Shown: positions 23,993-35,540, numbered from the stretch's first letter. The stretch: 64,000 bases of DNA from Marinobacter sp. BGYM27 (GCA_025153445.1 JANZNS010000011.1:42807-106806), one strand, 5' to 3'. Made by a program: numbers and translations. Notes: a model not told the origin generated them from the letters alone.

Positions 23993-25015
23993 ATGAGGAA
24001 ACTGCTGTACGCTCTGACGGCTATCATGCTGCTGGGAGTGCCCTGGGCACACGCAGCCGGCCCTGAATTTCGGTCGGATCATCCCGAGCGCTACACGGTT
24101 GTTAAAGGAGACACTCTGTGGGATATCTCATCCCGTTTCCTGAACAACCCGTGGTACTGGCCGGAAATCTGGCACGTCAACCCGCAAGTGAGTAATCCGC
24201 ATCTGATTTATCCCGGTGACCAACTGGCGCTGGTGTACATCGATGGAAAACAACGCGTGACCAAGGTATCCGGTGGTAATGGCGTGACCAAGTTGTCGCC
24301 ATCAGTGCGGTCGACGCCGATCGATACGCCGGTGCCCGCGATTCCGCTGGACGCCATCAGCAGCTTCCTGACTGATACCCGCATCGTTGATCCGGCCGTG
24401 CTGGAAGCCGCACCTTATGTGCTTGAAGGCGAAGATGCCCGGATCGTGACCGGTGCCGGTGATCGCATCTATGCTCGCGGTGAAGCTACCCACGACACCA
24501 TGGGTGTGTTCCGTCGCAGTGTCACCTACATCGACCCCGACACCCAGGAGTTCCTGGGGCTGGAAGCCAAGGCAATTGGCGCGGGCGAAGTGCTGGATAC
24601 CAATGGTGATGTGCTGACACTTGAACTGAAACGCAGCAAAGAGGAAGTCCGTATTGGTGACCGCTTGCTGCCAACGGAAGATCGCAAGATCACGTCCCAG
24701 TTCTCCCCCAGCGCACCGAACAGCGACATTGATGGCAAAATGATTGCCGTCGATGGCGGTGTTACCCAGATCGGCCAGTACAATGTTGTGGTTATCAACC
24801 GCGGTGCCCGTGAAGGCATTGAAGCCGGCAATGTGCTGGCGGTATTCAAGGCGGGCAGTCAGGCCCGTGACCCGTACACCAAGGAAGTGATTCAGTTGCC
24901 AGCGGAACGCGCAGGCCTGCTGATGGTTTTCCAGGTCTACGAAAAAGTCAGTTACGGTCTGGTATTGAAGGCGACTCGCACGCTGTCAGTGGGCGATCAA
25001 GTCAAAAATCCCTGA
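23993..25015 (+). CDS. exported LysM-domain peptidoglycan-binding protein
   Basis: The 340-residue product has a signal peptide (MRKLLYALTAIMLLGVPWAHA, cleavage after AHA) and one LysM domain (about residues 33-82: RYTVVKGDTLWDISSRFLNNPWYWPEIWHVNP), followed by about 250 residues with repeated beta-rich segments. The N-terminal architecture and the position beside dprA match the Pseudomonas PA0020 type. It probably sits in the periplasm bound to the cell wall; no catalytic domain is visible. It starts the rightward series lysM-dprA-tsaC, but a terminator separates it from dprA. Confidence 0.88.
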   Translation: MRKLLYALTAIMLLGVPWAHAAGPEFRSDHPERYTVVKGDTLWDISSRFLNNPWYWPEIWHVNPQVSNPHLIYPGDQLALVYIDGKQRVTKVSGGNGVTKLSPSVRSTPIDTPVPAIPLDAISSFLTDTRIVDPAVLEAAPYVLEGEDARIVTGAGDRIYARGEATHDTMGVFRRSVTYIDPDTQEFLGLEAKAIGAGEVLDTNGDVLTLELKRSKEEVRIGDRLLPTEDRKITSQFSPSAPNSDIDGKMIAVDGGVTQIGQYNVVVINRGAREGIEAGNVLAVFKAGSQARDPYTKEVIQLPAERAGLLMVFQVYEKVSYGLVLKATRTLSVGDQVKNP

Positions 25016-25032
25016 TCAACTGGGTTAGAATT

Positions 25033-25069
25033 AAAAACGGGAGCCGGTTCAGCCGCCTCCCGTTTTTTT
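25033..25069 (+). terminator. rho-independent terminator after the LysM gene
   Basis: ACGGGAGCCGG pairs with CCGCCTCCCGT (one C-C mismatch) around a short loop, followed by seven T. It ends lysM transcription before dprA. Confidence 0.88.
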
Positions 25070-25132
25070 ATGCCAACGATATGGCAGATCAGCCCATCAG
25101 GATGATGGGGCTTACTCTCAGGGACGATTTTG

Positions 25133-26311
25133 ATGACCTACTCTTTGCCGCTGGCCTCTGCTGCCGGCGATCACTTCTTTGAACATCCTCAGGCACCCTG
25201 GCTGGTACTGGCGCATCTGCCGGGGCTGGGCGCCGTGCGCTGGCAGGCCATTCTCGATGCGTTTGCCGAACCACTGGCACTCCTTGATATGCCGCCGGCA
25301 GCATTGAAACAGCTCCTGACGCCCCAGGGGCGCCAGCTGATCGACGCCTGGCAGCAGCGGCACCATGAAAATGACCACCTGCAGAGCGCTCAACGGGCAC
25401 TGGCCGACTCGAGCAGACTGGGTATTGATATCGTCAGTTGGGGCGACCCCGATTACCCGGCGCTATTGCGTGAGATTCACGGGCCCCCGCCGGTGCTGTA
25501 TCTGCAGGGCCAGCGTGCGCTGCTGAGCCAGCCGCAACTGGCCATAGTCGGCAGCCGGAACGCGACCCGGGCAGGACTGGATCACGCCCGTCAGTTTGCC
25601 CGGGCTTTGGCTGAACGGCACTTTGTGGTGACCAGCGGCCTGGCATTGGGGGTCGATGGTGCCGCCCATCAGGGTGCGCTGGAGGGTAACGGGTCGACAC
25701 TGGCCGTGCTTGGCACCGGTGTCGACGTAGCCTATCCGGCGTCGCACCAGTCGCTGGCCAGGGCGGTGATCGGACAGGGAGCGCTGGTGTCCGAGTTTCC
25801 GCCGGGGACTCCACCCCGGGCTGGCCACTTCCCCCGCCGGAACCGGATTATCAGCGGTATGTGCCAGGGCACGCTGGTGGTAGAAGCCGGGGTGAAAAGC
25901 GGTTCGCTGATTACCGCGCGACTGGCACTTGAGCAGGGGCGTGAGGTGTTCGCGATTCCCGGTTCTATTCACAATCCGCTGGCACGAGGCTGCCATCAGT
26001 TGATTCGTCAGGGCGCCAAGCTGGTGGAGTCGGTGCAGGATATCGAGGAAGAGCTGACCGCCTGGTGGATGCAGCCATCAGTGCCGGCCCAGGATCGGGA
26101 AGCGGCTGCGGCGCCGCCGGTGCCCGAGCATCTCGGAGAGATCGAAACCCGGGTGCTGACGGCGCTCGGCTACGAACCCTGCTCCACCGATGAGCTCTGT
26201 GACCAGACCGGGCTGGCGGCCGATCAGTTGATGCAATCAATGTTGATGCTGGAAATGGAAGGCCTGGTCAATACAGTACCGGGCGGATTCCAGCGGGCTG
26301 TCGGCGGATGA
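25133..26311 (+). CDS. dprA: DNA processing protein DprA
   Basis: DprA binds incoming single-stranded DNA and loads RecA in natural transformation; it is also widespread in bacteria not known to be competent. The 392-residue product has an N-terminal helical region with VLAHLPGLGAVRWQAIL, the Rossmann-like core (VGSRNATRAGLDHARQFA, SGLALGVDGAAHQGAL, LGTGVDVAYPASHQSL, FPPGTPPRAGHFPRRNRII, VEAGVKSGSLITARLALEQG) and a C-terminal winged-helix-like DML1 domain. An ATG at 25133 is preferred to the adjoining TTG. No other competence genes lie in the window. Confidence 0.95.
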   Translation: MTYSLPLASAAGDHFFEHPQAPWLVLAHLPGLGAVRWQAILDAFAEPLALLDMPPAALKQLLTPQGRQLIDAWQQRHHENDHLQSAQRALADSSRLGIDIVSWGDPDYPALLREIHGPPPVLYLQGQRALLSQPQLAIVGSRNATRAGLDHARQFARALAERHFVVTSGLALGVDGAAHQGALEGNGSTLAVLGTGVDVAYPASHQSLARAVIGQGALVSEFPPGTPPRAGHFPRRNRIISGMCQGTLVVEAGVKSGSLITARLALEQGREVFAIPGSIHNPLARGCHQLIRQGAKLVESVQDIEEELTAWWMQPSVPAQDREAAAAPPVPEHLGEIETRVLTALGYEPCSTDELCDQTGLAADQLMQSMLMLEMEGLVNTVPGGFQRAVGG

Positions 26312-26410
26312 CACGGGCCGTCTGTTCAGTGAAGCCCACAGGCGCCATAATGGCAGCTCTTTGTGCTTTACAACCCGACAACATCCCGACTACGGACGCT
26401 AATTCGCATC

Positions 26411-27001
26411 ATGACGCAGTTGACTGATTCAGGCTCCCGTTACGCCCCGCCCTGGTGGCACATCGAACGCGCAACCCGGACGCTAAACAGTGGTGGCACC
26501 ATTGCCTACCCGACCGAAGCTGTCTGGGGCCTGGGCTGTGATCCCTGGGATGAGGAGGCGGTGGAGCGGATTCTGGAGCTCAAGCGCCGTCCGGTGCACA
26601 AGGGACTGATTCTGGTGGCAAGCTCGGCTGAACAGGTCATGCCCTTGCTGGATCCCCTCGACAGCATTATGCAGGATCGCGCGCTCAGCTACTGGCCGGG
26701 ACCGGTCACCTGCCTGATTCCCGACCCCCTGAAGCAAACGCCGGAGTGGATTCGAGGCCGGCATAGTGCGGTCGCGGTGCGGGTCAGTGATCATCCATTG
26801 GTGCGTCGTTTGTGCGAGTCTTTCGGTGGCCCGCTGGTATCAACGTCCTGCAATCCTGCCGGTCGCACTTCCGCCCGGACGCCCTGGCAGGTGCGTGGCT
26901 ACTTTGGCGATGAGCTGGATTACATTCTGCCGGGGGATCTGGGGCGGGAGCGCCGACCCAGCCGAATTATCGATCTGGAAAGCGGTCGCCAACTGCGCTA
27001 A
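26411..27001 (+). CDS. tsaC: threonylcarbamoyl-AMP synthase (TsaC/Sua5/YrdC)
   Basis: This enzyme makes threonylcarbamoyl-AMP from threonine, bicarbonate and ATP, the first step of t6A37 tRNA modification. The 196-residue single-domain form lacks a Sua5 C-terminal extension, so TsaC is the better name. Motifs: GGTIAYPTEAVWGLGCDPW, RPVHKGLILVAS, YWPGPVTCLIP, AVRVSDHP and STSCNPAGRTSART. The ATG at 26411 is preferred; in-frame codons upstream are unconserved. Position between dprA and hemF matches Pseudomonas. Confidence 0.95.
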   Translation: MTQLTDSGSRYAPPWWHIERATRTLNSGGTIAYPTEAVWGLGCDPWDEEAVERILELKRRPVHKGLILVASSAEQVMPLLDPLDSIMQDRALSYWPGPVTCLIPDPLKQTPEWIRGRHSAVAVRVSDHPLVRRLCESFGGPLVSTSCNPAGRTSARTPWQVRGYFGDELDYILPGDLGRERRPSRIIDLESGRQLR

Positions 27002-27047
27002 AGCGGACGAGGCTGTGCGGATCAATTCAACGGGTCGCTTTCCATGA

Positions 27048-28834
<1,787 letters not shown>

Positions 28835-28929
28835 AGTGACGCTTTGTTACCCTGATATTGCGGTCGATTTCAGGCAGATAGGCTATTCTTTCCGGAGTGT
28901 GAGCTTCTGAAACCATAATAAGGCCTTCC

Positions 28930-29703
28930 ATGGATATCCTGACACTTGTCGGATTGATCGCGGGCGTGGCAATTGTAACCGCGGCGATGCTGGCGGATGC
29001 CACGATCTCGACCTTTCTCAACCTGCCCGGCCTGGCCATTGTGCTGGGTGGAACAATGGCCGTCACGCTAATCAAATTCCGATTGCGTTCAGTGACCAGC
29101 TCCCTGCGGCTGGCGTTATCAACGGTGTTCCGTGAACAAACGGACAAGCCAGTGGCGTTAATCCAGGAAGTGAACAGCCTCGCCAAACTGGTGCGCAAGG
29201 AAGGCATTCTCGGTCTCGAATCCCACCAGACCGATAATGAATTCCTCAGCAAAAGCATCAACCTGTGCGTTGATGGTCATCCCCCCGAGTTCATCGAAGA
29301 AGCCCTGCTGGAAGATATGCAGCAACGAATGGATCGCTACGACGTTGCCGAGCGGATGTTTCGCGGCATAGGCGACGCGGCGCCGGCCATTGGCATGCTG
29401 GGCACACTGGTTGGGCTGGTGCAGATGCTCAACTCGCTGGACGATCCTTCCTCCATCGGCCCGGCCATGGCGATCGCCCTTCTGACCACCCTCTACGGTG
29501 CGTTTATTGCCCAGCTCATTGCCCTGCCGCTGGCGGACAAGCTGCAGCTCAAGGCAGAAGACGAGCAGCGCAACATGGCGCTGATCGTCACCAGCATCCA
29601 GAACATCATGAAGGGTCAGAATCCGCGAGTGATTACCGAGTTGTTGTCTGCCTATATCCCACCGGAGCAGCGCAAGGGTCTGATTCGGGAGCGGGAGACC
29701 TGA
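28930..29703 (+). CDS. flagellar motor stator protein MotA/PomA
   Basis: This is the channel half of a flagellar stator. The 257-residue product is nearer PomA (about 250) than E. coli MotA (295). It has four membrane segments, the first MDILTLVGLIAGVAIVTAAML, a cytosolic loop with charged residues (FREQTDKP, MDRYDVAERMFRGIGDAAP) for rotor contact, and two conserved prolines in the third and fourth helices (APAIGMLGTLVGL, LIALPLADKL). AAGG precedes the start. motB follows by four bases. I cannot tell proton from sodium coupling with confidence; length and sequence lean toward PomA-like. Confidence 0.93.
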   Translation: MDILTLVGLIAGVAIVTAAMLADATISTFLNLPGLAIVLGGTMAVTLIKFRLRSVTSSLRLALSTVFREQTDKPVALIQEVNSLAKLVRKEGILGLESHQTDNEFLSKSINLCVDGHPPEFIEEALLEDMQQRMDRYDVAERMFRGIGDAAPAIGMLGTLVGLVQMLNSLDDPSSIGPAMAIALLTTLYGAFIAQLIALPLADKLQLKAEDEQRNMALIVTSIQNIMKGQNPRVITELLSAYIPPEQRKGLIRERET

Positions 29704-29707
29704 GGCT

Positions 29708-30556
29708 ATGGCGGCACTGCAGAGTTTGCGACGTTCCAAAAAGAAACAGCCGGCAGGTGCGCCGAACTGGATCGTCACCTTTGCTGACCTGGCTACCCTG
29801 CTGCTGACCTTCTTTATCCTGTTATTGTCCTACTCCAAACTGGATGTCGAGAAATACAAGTCGATGGCGGCCTCAATGGCGGGTGCCTTTGGCTCCAGCA
29901 CCATTGCAGCCGATGCGGTGGGCGGCTCCCCGCTTACTTTGATCGAGAGTGAAACGCCGCCACCTGTCGCATCACCGACGCCTGCCCCGATTCCAGCGTC
30001 GACGCCGGATCTGATCGACGATTCGCCTCGCGGTGGCGATGACGTCACAACGGTGCCGCAAGGCATTACCCAGCTGGCCAGCAGGCTGATCAGCGAACTG
30101 GAAAGCGAAGTCGCAAGTGAAGCCCTCAATGTCAGTTACGACACTCACCGGGTGGTGATCCGCTTTGCCGAGGATGCGACCTTCCAATCCGGTCGTGCGG
30201 AACTGAAACCTGAGATGGGGTCGATCATTGGTCGTGTCGTGGATGTCCTGGCCCAGTGTCAGGGGGATGTGGTGGTTGCCGGCTATACCGACGACCGACC
30301 GATAGTCAGTGATCGCTATCGATCCAACTGGGATCTTTCGGCGGCGCGAGCGGTATCCGTTGTACACGAGCTGGTGCTGAACCGCACCGTACCTGCGGAT
30401 CGGGTGGTGGCTGCGGGGCGCGCTGAAACCAACCCGCTGGTGCCCAATGATTCACCGGAAAACCGCGCCCGCAACCGACGTGTCGAAATCAGTGTGCGTG
30501 ATCCCCAATGCAATGGCGCGGATCCAGATTTTCAGCCAATCGAAGTGATGCCCTGA
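29708..30556 (+). CDS. flagellar motor stator protein MotB/PomB with OmpA domain
   Basis: The partner of the upstream MotA/PomA anchors the stator to peptidoglycan. The 282-residue protein begins with a basic tail, then one membrane helix (NWIVTFADLATLLLTFFILLLSYS) holding the ion-carrying Asp in FADL (residue near 27), a Pro/Ser-rich periplasmic linker (PPPVASPTPAPIPASTPD), and an OmpA-like peptidoglycan-binding domain with GYTDDRPIVSDRYRSNWDLSAARA and NRARNRRVEI. No other flagellar gene is nearby, which is common for this pair. Confidence 0.94.
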   Translation: MAALQSLRRSKKKQPAGAPNWIVTFADLATLLLTFFILLLSYSKLDVEKYKSMAASMAGAFGSSTIAADAVGGSPLTLIESETPPPVASPTPAPIPASTPDLIDDSPRGGDDVTTVPQGITQLASRLISELESEVASEALNVSYDTHRVVIRFAEDATFQSGRAELKPEMGSIIGRVVDVLAQCQGDVVVAGYTDDRPIVSDRYRSNWDLSAARAVSVVHELVLNRTVPADRVVAAGRAETNPLVPNDSPENRARNRRVEISVRDPQCNGADPDFQPIEVMP

Positions 30557-30744
30557 ACGAGCTACGGAGTGCAGCATGCGCCTTATGACTGAGCTGAAGG
30601 CGCTCATGCCCTATTCATATAACACCCGGCGGACAACATCGTTATACTGACGCCCTTTCTCAAAGCCGGCCTCGACCTTGAGTCCTGCGCCAGGCAATGC
30701 CGGATTGCGGCAAATAATCACGAACTGAGTTGATGAGGGTAACT

Positions 30745-31062
30745 ATGAGCGGACCGGATAAGCCAAAGGTCATCGGGGAAGAGTGGAGCGACGAGCGGGT
30801 CAAGAGCTTCCTGTTCATTACCCCCTATGACAAGAAACTGAACCCGGACTATCAGGTTCTCATTAAAGCCTATCAGGCCATGCGAGCGGGTGATTTCGAC
30901 CGGTTTCTGGCCTTTTTCACTGAAGCCGGTCGTGACCTGAACGCGCTGGGCACGGATGGCCAGACCATGCTTGATCATGTGTCCGAGCATCGCCGTAGTG
31001 GGGATTACCTCGAAGCACTGAAGAAGTATGGCGCCCAATCCGCCGCGACCAGCCAGGCATAA
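30745..31062 (+). CDS. small cytosolic protein of the PA4642 family
   Basis: The 105-residue product (MSGPDKPKVIGEEWSDERVK onward) is soluble and mostly helical, with conserved-looking FLFITPYDKKLNPDYQVLIKAYQAMRAGDF and a C-terminal ankyrin-like stretch (LNALGTDGQTMLDHVSEHRRS). I recognise it as similar to PA4642 of Pseudomonas, uncharacterised. GAGGG sits six bases before the ATG. A TATACT near 30641 could be a -10, but no good -35 is visible. It is convergent with the carbonic anhydrase gene, five bases apart. Confidence 0.75.
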   Translation: MSGPDKPKVIGEEWSDERVKSFLFITPYDKKLNPDYQVLIKAYQAMRAGDFDRFLAFFTEAGRDLNALGTDGQTMLDHVSEHRRSGDYLEALKKYGAQSAATSQA

Positions 31063-31067
31063 CGCCA

Positions 31068-31619
31068 TCAGCTTTCTGAATGACTGGCGTCGATACGGTA
31101 CTCGTCTTTCAGCCGAACGTAGTTCGAAGCGGTGTAACTGAAGAAGCTACGCTCTTTATCACTGAGCGCACGCGCCTGACGGGCCGGGCTGCCGACATAC
31201 AGGTAGCCTGATTCCAGCGTTTTACCCGGTGGCACCAGACAGCCGGCCCCGACGATCACCTCGTCCTCCACCACTGCGCCATCCATGATAATGGATCCCA
31301 TGCCCACCAGAACCCGGCTACCAATCGTGCAGCCATGAAGCAGCGCCTTGTGGCCGACCGTTACGTCGTCGCCCAGCGTTAGCGGCCAGCCGTCAGGGTT
31401 AAAGTCGCTGGCATGGGTGATGTGCAGTACCGAGCCATCCTGAATACTGCAGCGCGCGCCAATCCGGATCTGGTGCATATCGCCGCGAATGACCGTCAGG
31501 GGCCAGACCGAACAGTCATCGCCCAAAACCACGTCGCCAATCACCACAGCACTGGGATCAATCCACACCCGATCACCTGTTTTTGGGGTCACCCCCTTGT
31601 GAGATCGCAATTGCGCCAT
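31068..31619 (-). CDS. gamma-class carbonic anhydrase family protein
   Basis: The 183-residue product is a left-handed beta-helix of hexapeptide repeats, shown by runs such as AVVIGDVVLGDDCSVWPLTVIRG and TLGDDVTVGHKALLHGC. Metal-ligand His positions of the gamma class are present in HITHAS and GHKALLHGC. It resembles E. coli YrdA. Some members are active anhydrases and others are not; activity cannot be read here. Its divergent neighbour is prlC across 191 bases. Confidence 0.9.
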   Translation of the reverse strand: MAQLRSHKGVTPKTGDRVWIDPSAVVIGDVVLGDDCSVWPLTVIRGDMHQIRIGARCSIQDGSVLHITHASDFNPDGWPLTLGDDVTVGHKALLHGCTIGSRVLVGMGSIIMDGAVVEDEVIVGAGCLVPPGKTLESGYLYVGSPARQARALSDKERSFFSYTASNYVRLKDEYRIDASHSES

Positions 31620-31810
31620 TACATAGTTCCTATAGTCTATGACCGTGTTGTTATAAACGGATATAAACGCCGTTTAATCTGTTGCGTGTCGCCACCGCGT
31701 ATTATTGACGGCAATGTGAAGACAAGTATGGCAGGCTCGCCCTGTTTTACGCGACACGTGACACGGCCGAAGATGCAACCAAAGACGCGACTAACCCCAT
31801 GAGGAGCGCC

Positions 31811-33856
31811 ATGAACAACCCCTTGCTGAGTAATGATTTGCTGCCCCGCTTTGAACACGTGCGGACCGAACACATGGAAACCGCGATAGATCAGATCCTC
31901 AGCGATAACCGCATGCAGATCCAGCAGCTTGCGACGCAGGAACAGCCAACCTGGGATACGCTCGTGCAGCCAATGCAGTCACTGGATGACAGGCTCAATA
32001 ACGCCTGGTCGGTGATTTCGCACCTTAATGGGGTGATGAACAATGACGAGCTGCGCGAAGTCTACAAGCGTTGCCTCGCCAAGCTCACGGAATACGGTAC
32101 CGAACTGAGCCAGAACTCGACCCTGTGTGATGCCTATAAAAAGGTGTCTGAAGACGATGCTTTCAGCTCGCTGAGCGAAGCCCAGCAAAAAGCCATTCAC
32201 AATACCCTGCGCGACTTCCATCTGGGCGGCGTTGACTTGCCTGAAGGTCAGAAGCGTCAGTATGCCGACTTGTCCCGTGAGTTGTCCGAGCTCACCAGCC
32301 GTTTCAGTGACAATGTACTGGATGCCACCCAGCACTGGTTCAAGCACATCACCAATGCCGAAGAGCTCAAGGGCTTACCGGAATCGGCACTTGATGGCGC
32401 TCGCCAGGCTGCTCAACAGCGTGATCTGGACGGCTACGTGATCACGCTTGATTTCCCCAGCTTCCACCCCGTCATGACCTACTGTGACAACGCCGCATTG
32501 CGCCGCGAAGTCTACGAGGCGTTTGTGACGCGGGCATCGGATGTGGGGCCGGATGGCGGCACCTGGGACAACACCCCGGTGATGGCCGAAATTCTCAAGC
32601 GCCGGCACCAGATGGCCCAGTTGCTGGGGTTTGAAAACTACGCCGAACGTTCGCTGGCCACCAAGATGGCCCGCAGTCCGGCCGAAGTCATGGCATTTCT
32701 GGAAGAGTTGGCGCAAAAATCCCGGCCCATGGCCGAGCAGGAATTTGCCGACCTGAAAGCCTTTGCGAAGGAGCACAGTGGTGTCGATACGCTGGAAGCC
32801 TGGGACATTGGCTACTACAGCGAGAAAATGAGCCAGGACCGTTACGATATTTCACCGGAAACCCTGCGTCCCTGGTTCCCGGTAAACCGTGTAGTTGACG
32901 GCCTGTTCGCGGTCACCGAACGTTTGTTCGACCTGAACATCGAGCAGGTGGAGGACGCTGAAACCTGGCACCCTGACGTCAAGGCTTACCGTATCAGCCG
33001 CAGCGGCGAAGCGATCGCTTACTTCTACCTTGACCTGTTCGCCCGCAAAGGCAAGCGTGGTGGTGCCTGGATGGCCGATTGCCGGGTGCGCTGGCGTAAC
33101 CTGCGGGGCACGCTCCAGTTGCCGGTAGCGTTTCTGACCTGCAACTTCACTCCGCCCGTGGGTGACAAACCCGCTCTGCTGACTCATGACGAGGTCACCA
33201 CCTTGTTCCACGAATTCGGTCATGGCCTGCATCACATGCTGACCAAGGTCGAAGTCGCGGACGTGTCCGGTATCAACGGCGTGGCCTGGGATGCAGTCGA
33301 GCTGCCCAGCCAGTTCCTCGAAAACTGGTGCTGGAACCCCGAATCACTGAACCTGATCGCCCGGCACCACGAGACCGGCGAGCCGCTGCCGCAGGATTTG
33401 CTGGACAAGCTTTTGGCAGCAAAGAACTTCCAGGCCGGTATGCAGATGGTGCGTCAGCTGGAGTTCTCGATCTTCGACTTCAGGCTGCATTCGGAGTTCA
33501 AGCCGGTCAGCCCGGTGAACCCGCTGGATATGCACCGCGAGGTACGGTCTGAAATCGCGGTTACCGAGACGCCGGAGTTCAACCGTTTCCCGAACGCCTT
33601 CTCGCACATCTTTGCGGGTGGATACGCGGCCGGTTATTACAGCTACAAGTGGGCTGAAGTGCTGGCGGCCGATGCCTTCTCACTGTTCGAGGAGCATGGC
33701 ATCTTCGATCCGGAGACGGGCCGTTCTTTCCTGGAGAATATCCTCGAGCGCGGTGGTTCGCAGGAACCAATGGAGCTGTTCAAGGCATTCCGCGGCCGTG
33801 AACCCGCTGTCGACGCCCTGTTACGGCAGTGCGGGATCGTCACCCAAGCCGCCTGA
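31811..33856 (+). CDS. prlC: oligopeptidase A (M3 family metallopeptidase)
   Basis: PrlC is a cytosolic zinc peptidase that degrades signal peptides and short peptides. The 681-residue product has the M3 zinc site LFHEFGHGLHHML (HExxH, near residue 468) and a downstream Glu in NGVAWDAVELPSQFLENW. The ATG at 31811 follows GAGGAG; an in-frame ATG at 31799 is less well placed. A GC-rich hairpin and then yheV follow, the same pair seen in other gammaproteobacteria. Confidence 0.96.
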   Translation: MNNPLLSNDLLPRFEHVRTEHMETAIDQILSDNRMQIQQLATQEQPTWDTLVQPMQSLDDRLNNAWSVISHLNGVMNNDELREVYKRCLAKLTEYGTELSQNSTLCDAYKKVSEDDAFSSLSEAQQKAIHNTLRDFHLGGVDLPEGQKRQYADLSRELSELTSRFSDNVLDATQHWFKHITNAEELKGLPESALDGARQAAQQRDLDGYVITLDFPSFHPVMTYCDNAALRREVYEAFVTRASDVGPDGGTWDNTPVMAEILKRRHQMAQLLGFENYAERSLATKMARSPAEVMAFLEELAQKSRPMAEQEFADLKAFAKEHSGVDTLEAWDIGYYSEKMSQDRYDISPETLRPWFPVNRVVDGLFAVTERLFDLNIEQVEDAETWHPDVKAYRISRSGEAIAYFYLDLFARKGKRGGAWMADCRVRWRNLRGTLQLPVAFLTCNFTPPVGDKPALLTHDEVTTLFHEFGHGLHHMLTKVEVADVSGINGVAWDAVELPSQFLENWCWNPESLNLIARHHETGEPLPQDLLDKLLAAKNFQAGMQMVRQLEFSIFDFRLHSEFKPVSPVNPLDMHREVRSEIAVTETPEFNRFPNAFSHIFAGGYAAGYYSYKWAEVLAADAFSLFEEHGIFDPETGRSFLENILERGGSQEPMELFKAFRGREPAVDALLRQCGIVTQAA

Positions 33857-33873
33857 TCGGCAACTTGATAAGG

Positions 33874-33895
33874 CGGCAGCACAACCGTGCTGCCG
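33874..33895 (+). terminator. hairpin between prlC and yheV
   Basis: CGGCAGCAC and GTGCTGCCG form a 9-bp stem with loop AACC, 18 bases after the prlC stop. No T-run follows, so it is more likely an mRNA-stability or attenuating hairpin than a full terminator. Confidence 0.5.
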
Positions 33896-33914
33896 TCACT
33901 GAACTGGAGAAATG

Positions 33915-34178
33915 ATGGGCAGGCCCAAGCGATTTATAGCCGGCGCCGTTTGTCCCCGCTGCGGCGAGATGGACAAAATCATGATGTATTCGACGGACGA
34001 AGGACAGTTCCGCGAATGCGTTGCCTGCGGGTTTGAGGACAAGCAGTCGGAAGAGAGCGACACGTCGGGTGAACTCACTACCCGCGTCAATCAGCGCAAA
34101 AACGAAGACGACCACACGGTGAAACAGGTGGTGTTTTTCAAATCCGCCGCAGAAGATGACGAAAAATCCCAGGACTGA
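33915..34178 (+). CDS. yheV: YheV-family zinc-ribbon protein
   Basis: The 87-residue product has RFIAGAVCPRCGEMDKIMMY and RECVACGFEDKQ: two CxxC pairs of a zinc ribbon, followed by an acidic, disordered tail. This matches YheV, an uncharacterised family often next to prlC. The second of two adjacent ATGs (33915) is better spaced from GGAG. Function is unknown; an RNA or DNA link would be a guess. Confidence 0.88.
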   Translation: MGRPKRFIAGAVCPRCGEMDKIMMYSTDEGQFRECVACGFEDKQSEESDTSGELTTRVNQRKNEDDHTVKQVVFFKSAAEDDEKSQD

Positions 34179-34195
34179 GCCGCATGACATGCGGC
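34179..34195. terminator. hairpin between convergent yheV and antiporter genes
   Basis: GCCGCAT and ATGCGGC form a 7-bp stem with a 3-base loop between two convergent genes. T-tracts are poor on both sides, so strength is doubtful. Confidence 0.45.
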
Positions 34196-34214
34196 CCAGA
34201 GAGTCTTTATCGGG

Positions 34215-35540
34215 TCAGAGCACCATCGCTGCAATCCAGCCAAACACCAGCAATGGCAGGTTGTAGTGCAGGAAAGTCGGCACCACCGTATCCCAGATAT
34301 GGTTGTGCTGGCCGTCAGCATTCAGACCTGCGGTCGGCCCAAGCGTGGAGTCGGAGGCCGGTGAGCCGGCGTCGCCCAGAGCACCTGCGGTGCCAACCAA
34401 CGCAATAATCGCCAGTGGGCTGAAGCCCAGTTGCAGTGCCAGCGGCACGTAGATGGCCGCGATAATGGGTATGGTCGAGAACGATGAACCAATCCCCATG
34501 GTAATCAGCAGCCCCACCACCAGCATCAACAGCGCAGCCAGTGCCTGGCTGTCGCCGATAGCACCAACCGAACTCTCCACCAGCGAGCGTATATCACCGG
34601 TTTCCCGCATCACTTCGGCAAAGCCGGAGGCGGCAATCATGATAAAGCCGATCATCGCCAGCATCTTCATGCCTTCAGTGAACAGGTCATCGGCTTCTTT
34701 CCACTTCACAACGCCGGAGACGTTGAACAACACAAAGCCGGCCAGCGCACCGAGAATCATCGAGTCCAGGGTCAACTGGACAACGAAGGCCACGACGATC
34801 GCGGCCAGTGCCATGATCAGTGTCCACTTGGTGTAGCGGATGTCGACGCGCTCTGTGCTCTCAATGACGCTCAGATCATATTCCCGCTCGCCGCGGTAAC
34901 TGAAAAACACCGCAATCAACAGGCCGGTGAGCATGCCCAGCGCCGGCAGCGCCATGGCTTGCATCACGTGCAGCCCTTCAACACTGACGCCGTTGGTCTC
35001 AATTTTGGCCAGCAGGATCTCGTGCAGGTAAATCCCGCCAAAGCCGATCGGCAGAAACATGTAGGGCGTGATCAGGCCGAAGGTCAGCACGCAGGCCACC
35101 AGCCGACGGTCCAGCTTCAGCCGCGCCATAACATAAAGCAGTGGCGGCACAACCAGCGGAATAAACGCAATGTGGATGGGCAGCACGTTCTGGGAGGAAA
35201 TGGCGATTGCCAGCAACAGACCGATCATCATGAACTTGATGGCTGTGCTACTGCCGCCGGCGCTGTCCTGACGCCCGACAATGGCCAGTGCCCTGTCGGC
35301 CAGCGCGTGGGCCAGGCCGGATTTGCCGATAGCAACGGCGAAGGCACCGAGAGTGGCATATGACAGCGCCACCGTGGCGCCGCCACCGAGGCCGTTGTTA
35401 AATGCCGCGATGGTTTCATCCAGCGAGAGACCGCTGATCAGGCCGCCGGCCACCGCGCCGATGATCAGTGACACAACGACGTGGATACGGCAAAGACTGA
35501 GAATCAACATGATGCCAACGGCGGCAACAACAGCGTTCAT
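34215..35540 (-). CDS. Na+/H+ antiporter family membrane protein (NhaC/YuiF-like)
   Basis: This 441-residue polytopic protein has about eleven hydrophobic segments. It begins [20 protein letters not shown] and contains [28 protein letters not shown] and near the end [21 protein letters not shown], a conserved antiporter-type motif, then [16 protein letters not shown]. It resembles the YuiF-type Na+/H+ antiporter family; substrate (sodium or an amino acid) is not certain. The ATG at 35540 is chosen over a long upstream frame whose first 73 residues look non-coding. It stands alone between convergent yheV and DUF1653. Confidence 0.85.
   Translation of the reverse strand: MNAVVAAVGIMLILSLCRIHVVVSLIIGAVAGGLISGLSLDETIAAFNNGLGGGATVALSYATLGAFAVAIGKSGLAHALADRALAIVGRQDSAGGSSTAIKFMMIGLLLAIAISSQNVLPIHIAFIPLVVPPLLYVMARLKLDRRLVACVLTFGLITPYMFLPIGFGGIYLHEILLAKIETNGVSVEGLHVMQAMALPALGMLTGLLIAVFFSYRGEREYDLSVIESTERVDIRYTKWTLIMALAAIVVAFVVQLTLDSMILGALAGFVLFNVSGVVKWKEADDLFTEGMKMLAMIGFIMIAASGFAEVMRETGDIRSLVESSVGAIGDSQALAALLMLVVGLLITMGIGSSFSTIPIIAAIYVPLALQLGFSPLAIIALVGTAGALGDAGSPASDSTLGPTAGLNADGQHNHIWDTVVPTFLHYNLPLLVFGWIAAMVL

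Noticed and set aside
28840..28929. Flagellar sigma-28 promoter before motA
   Set aside because: No TAAA and GCCGATAA pair could be found in the gap; control of the stator pair is left open.
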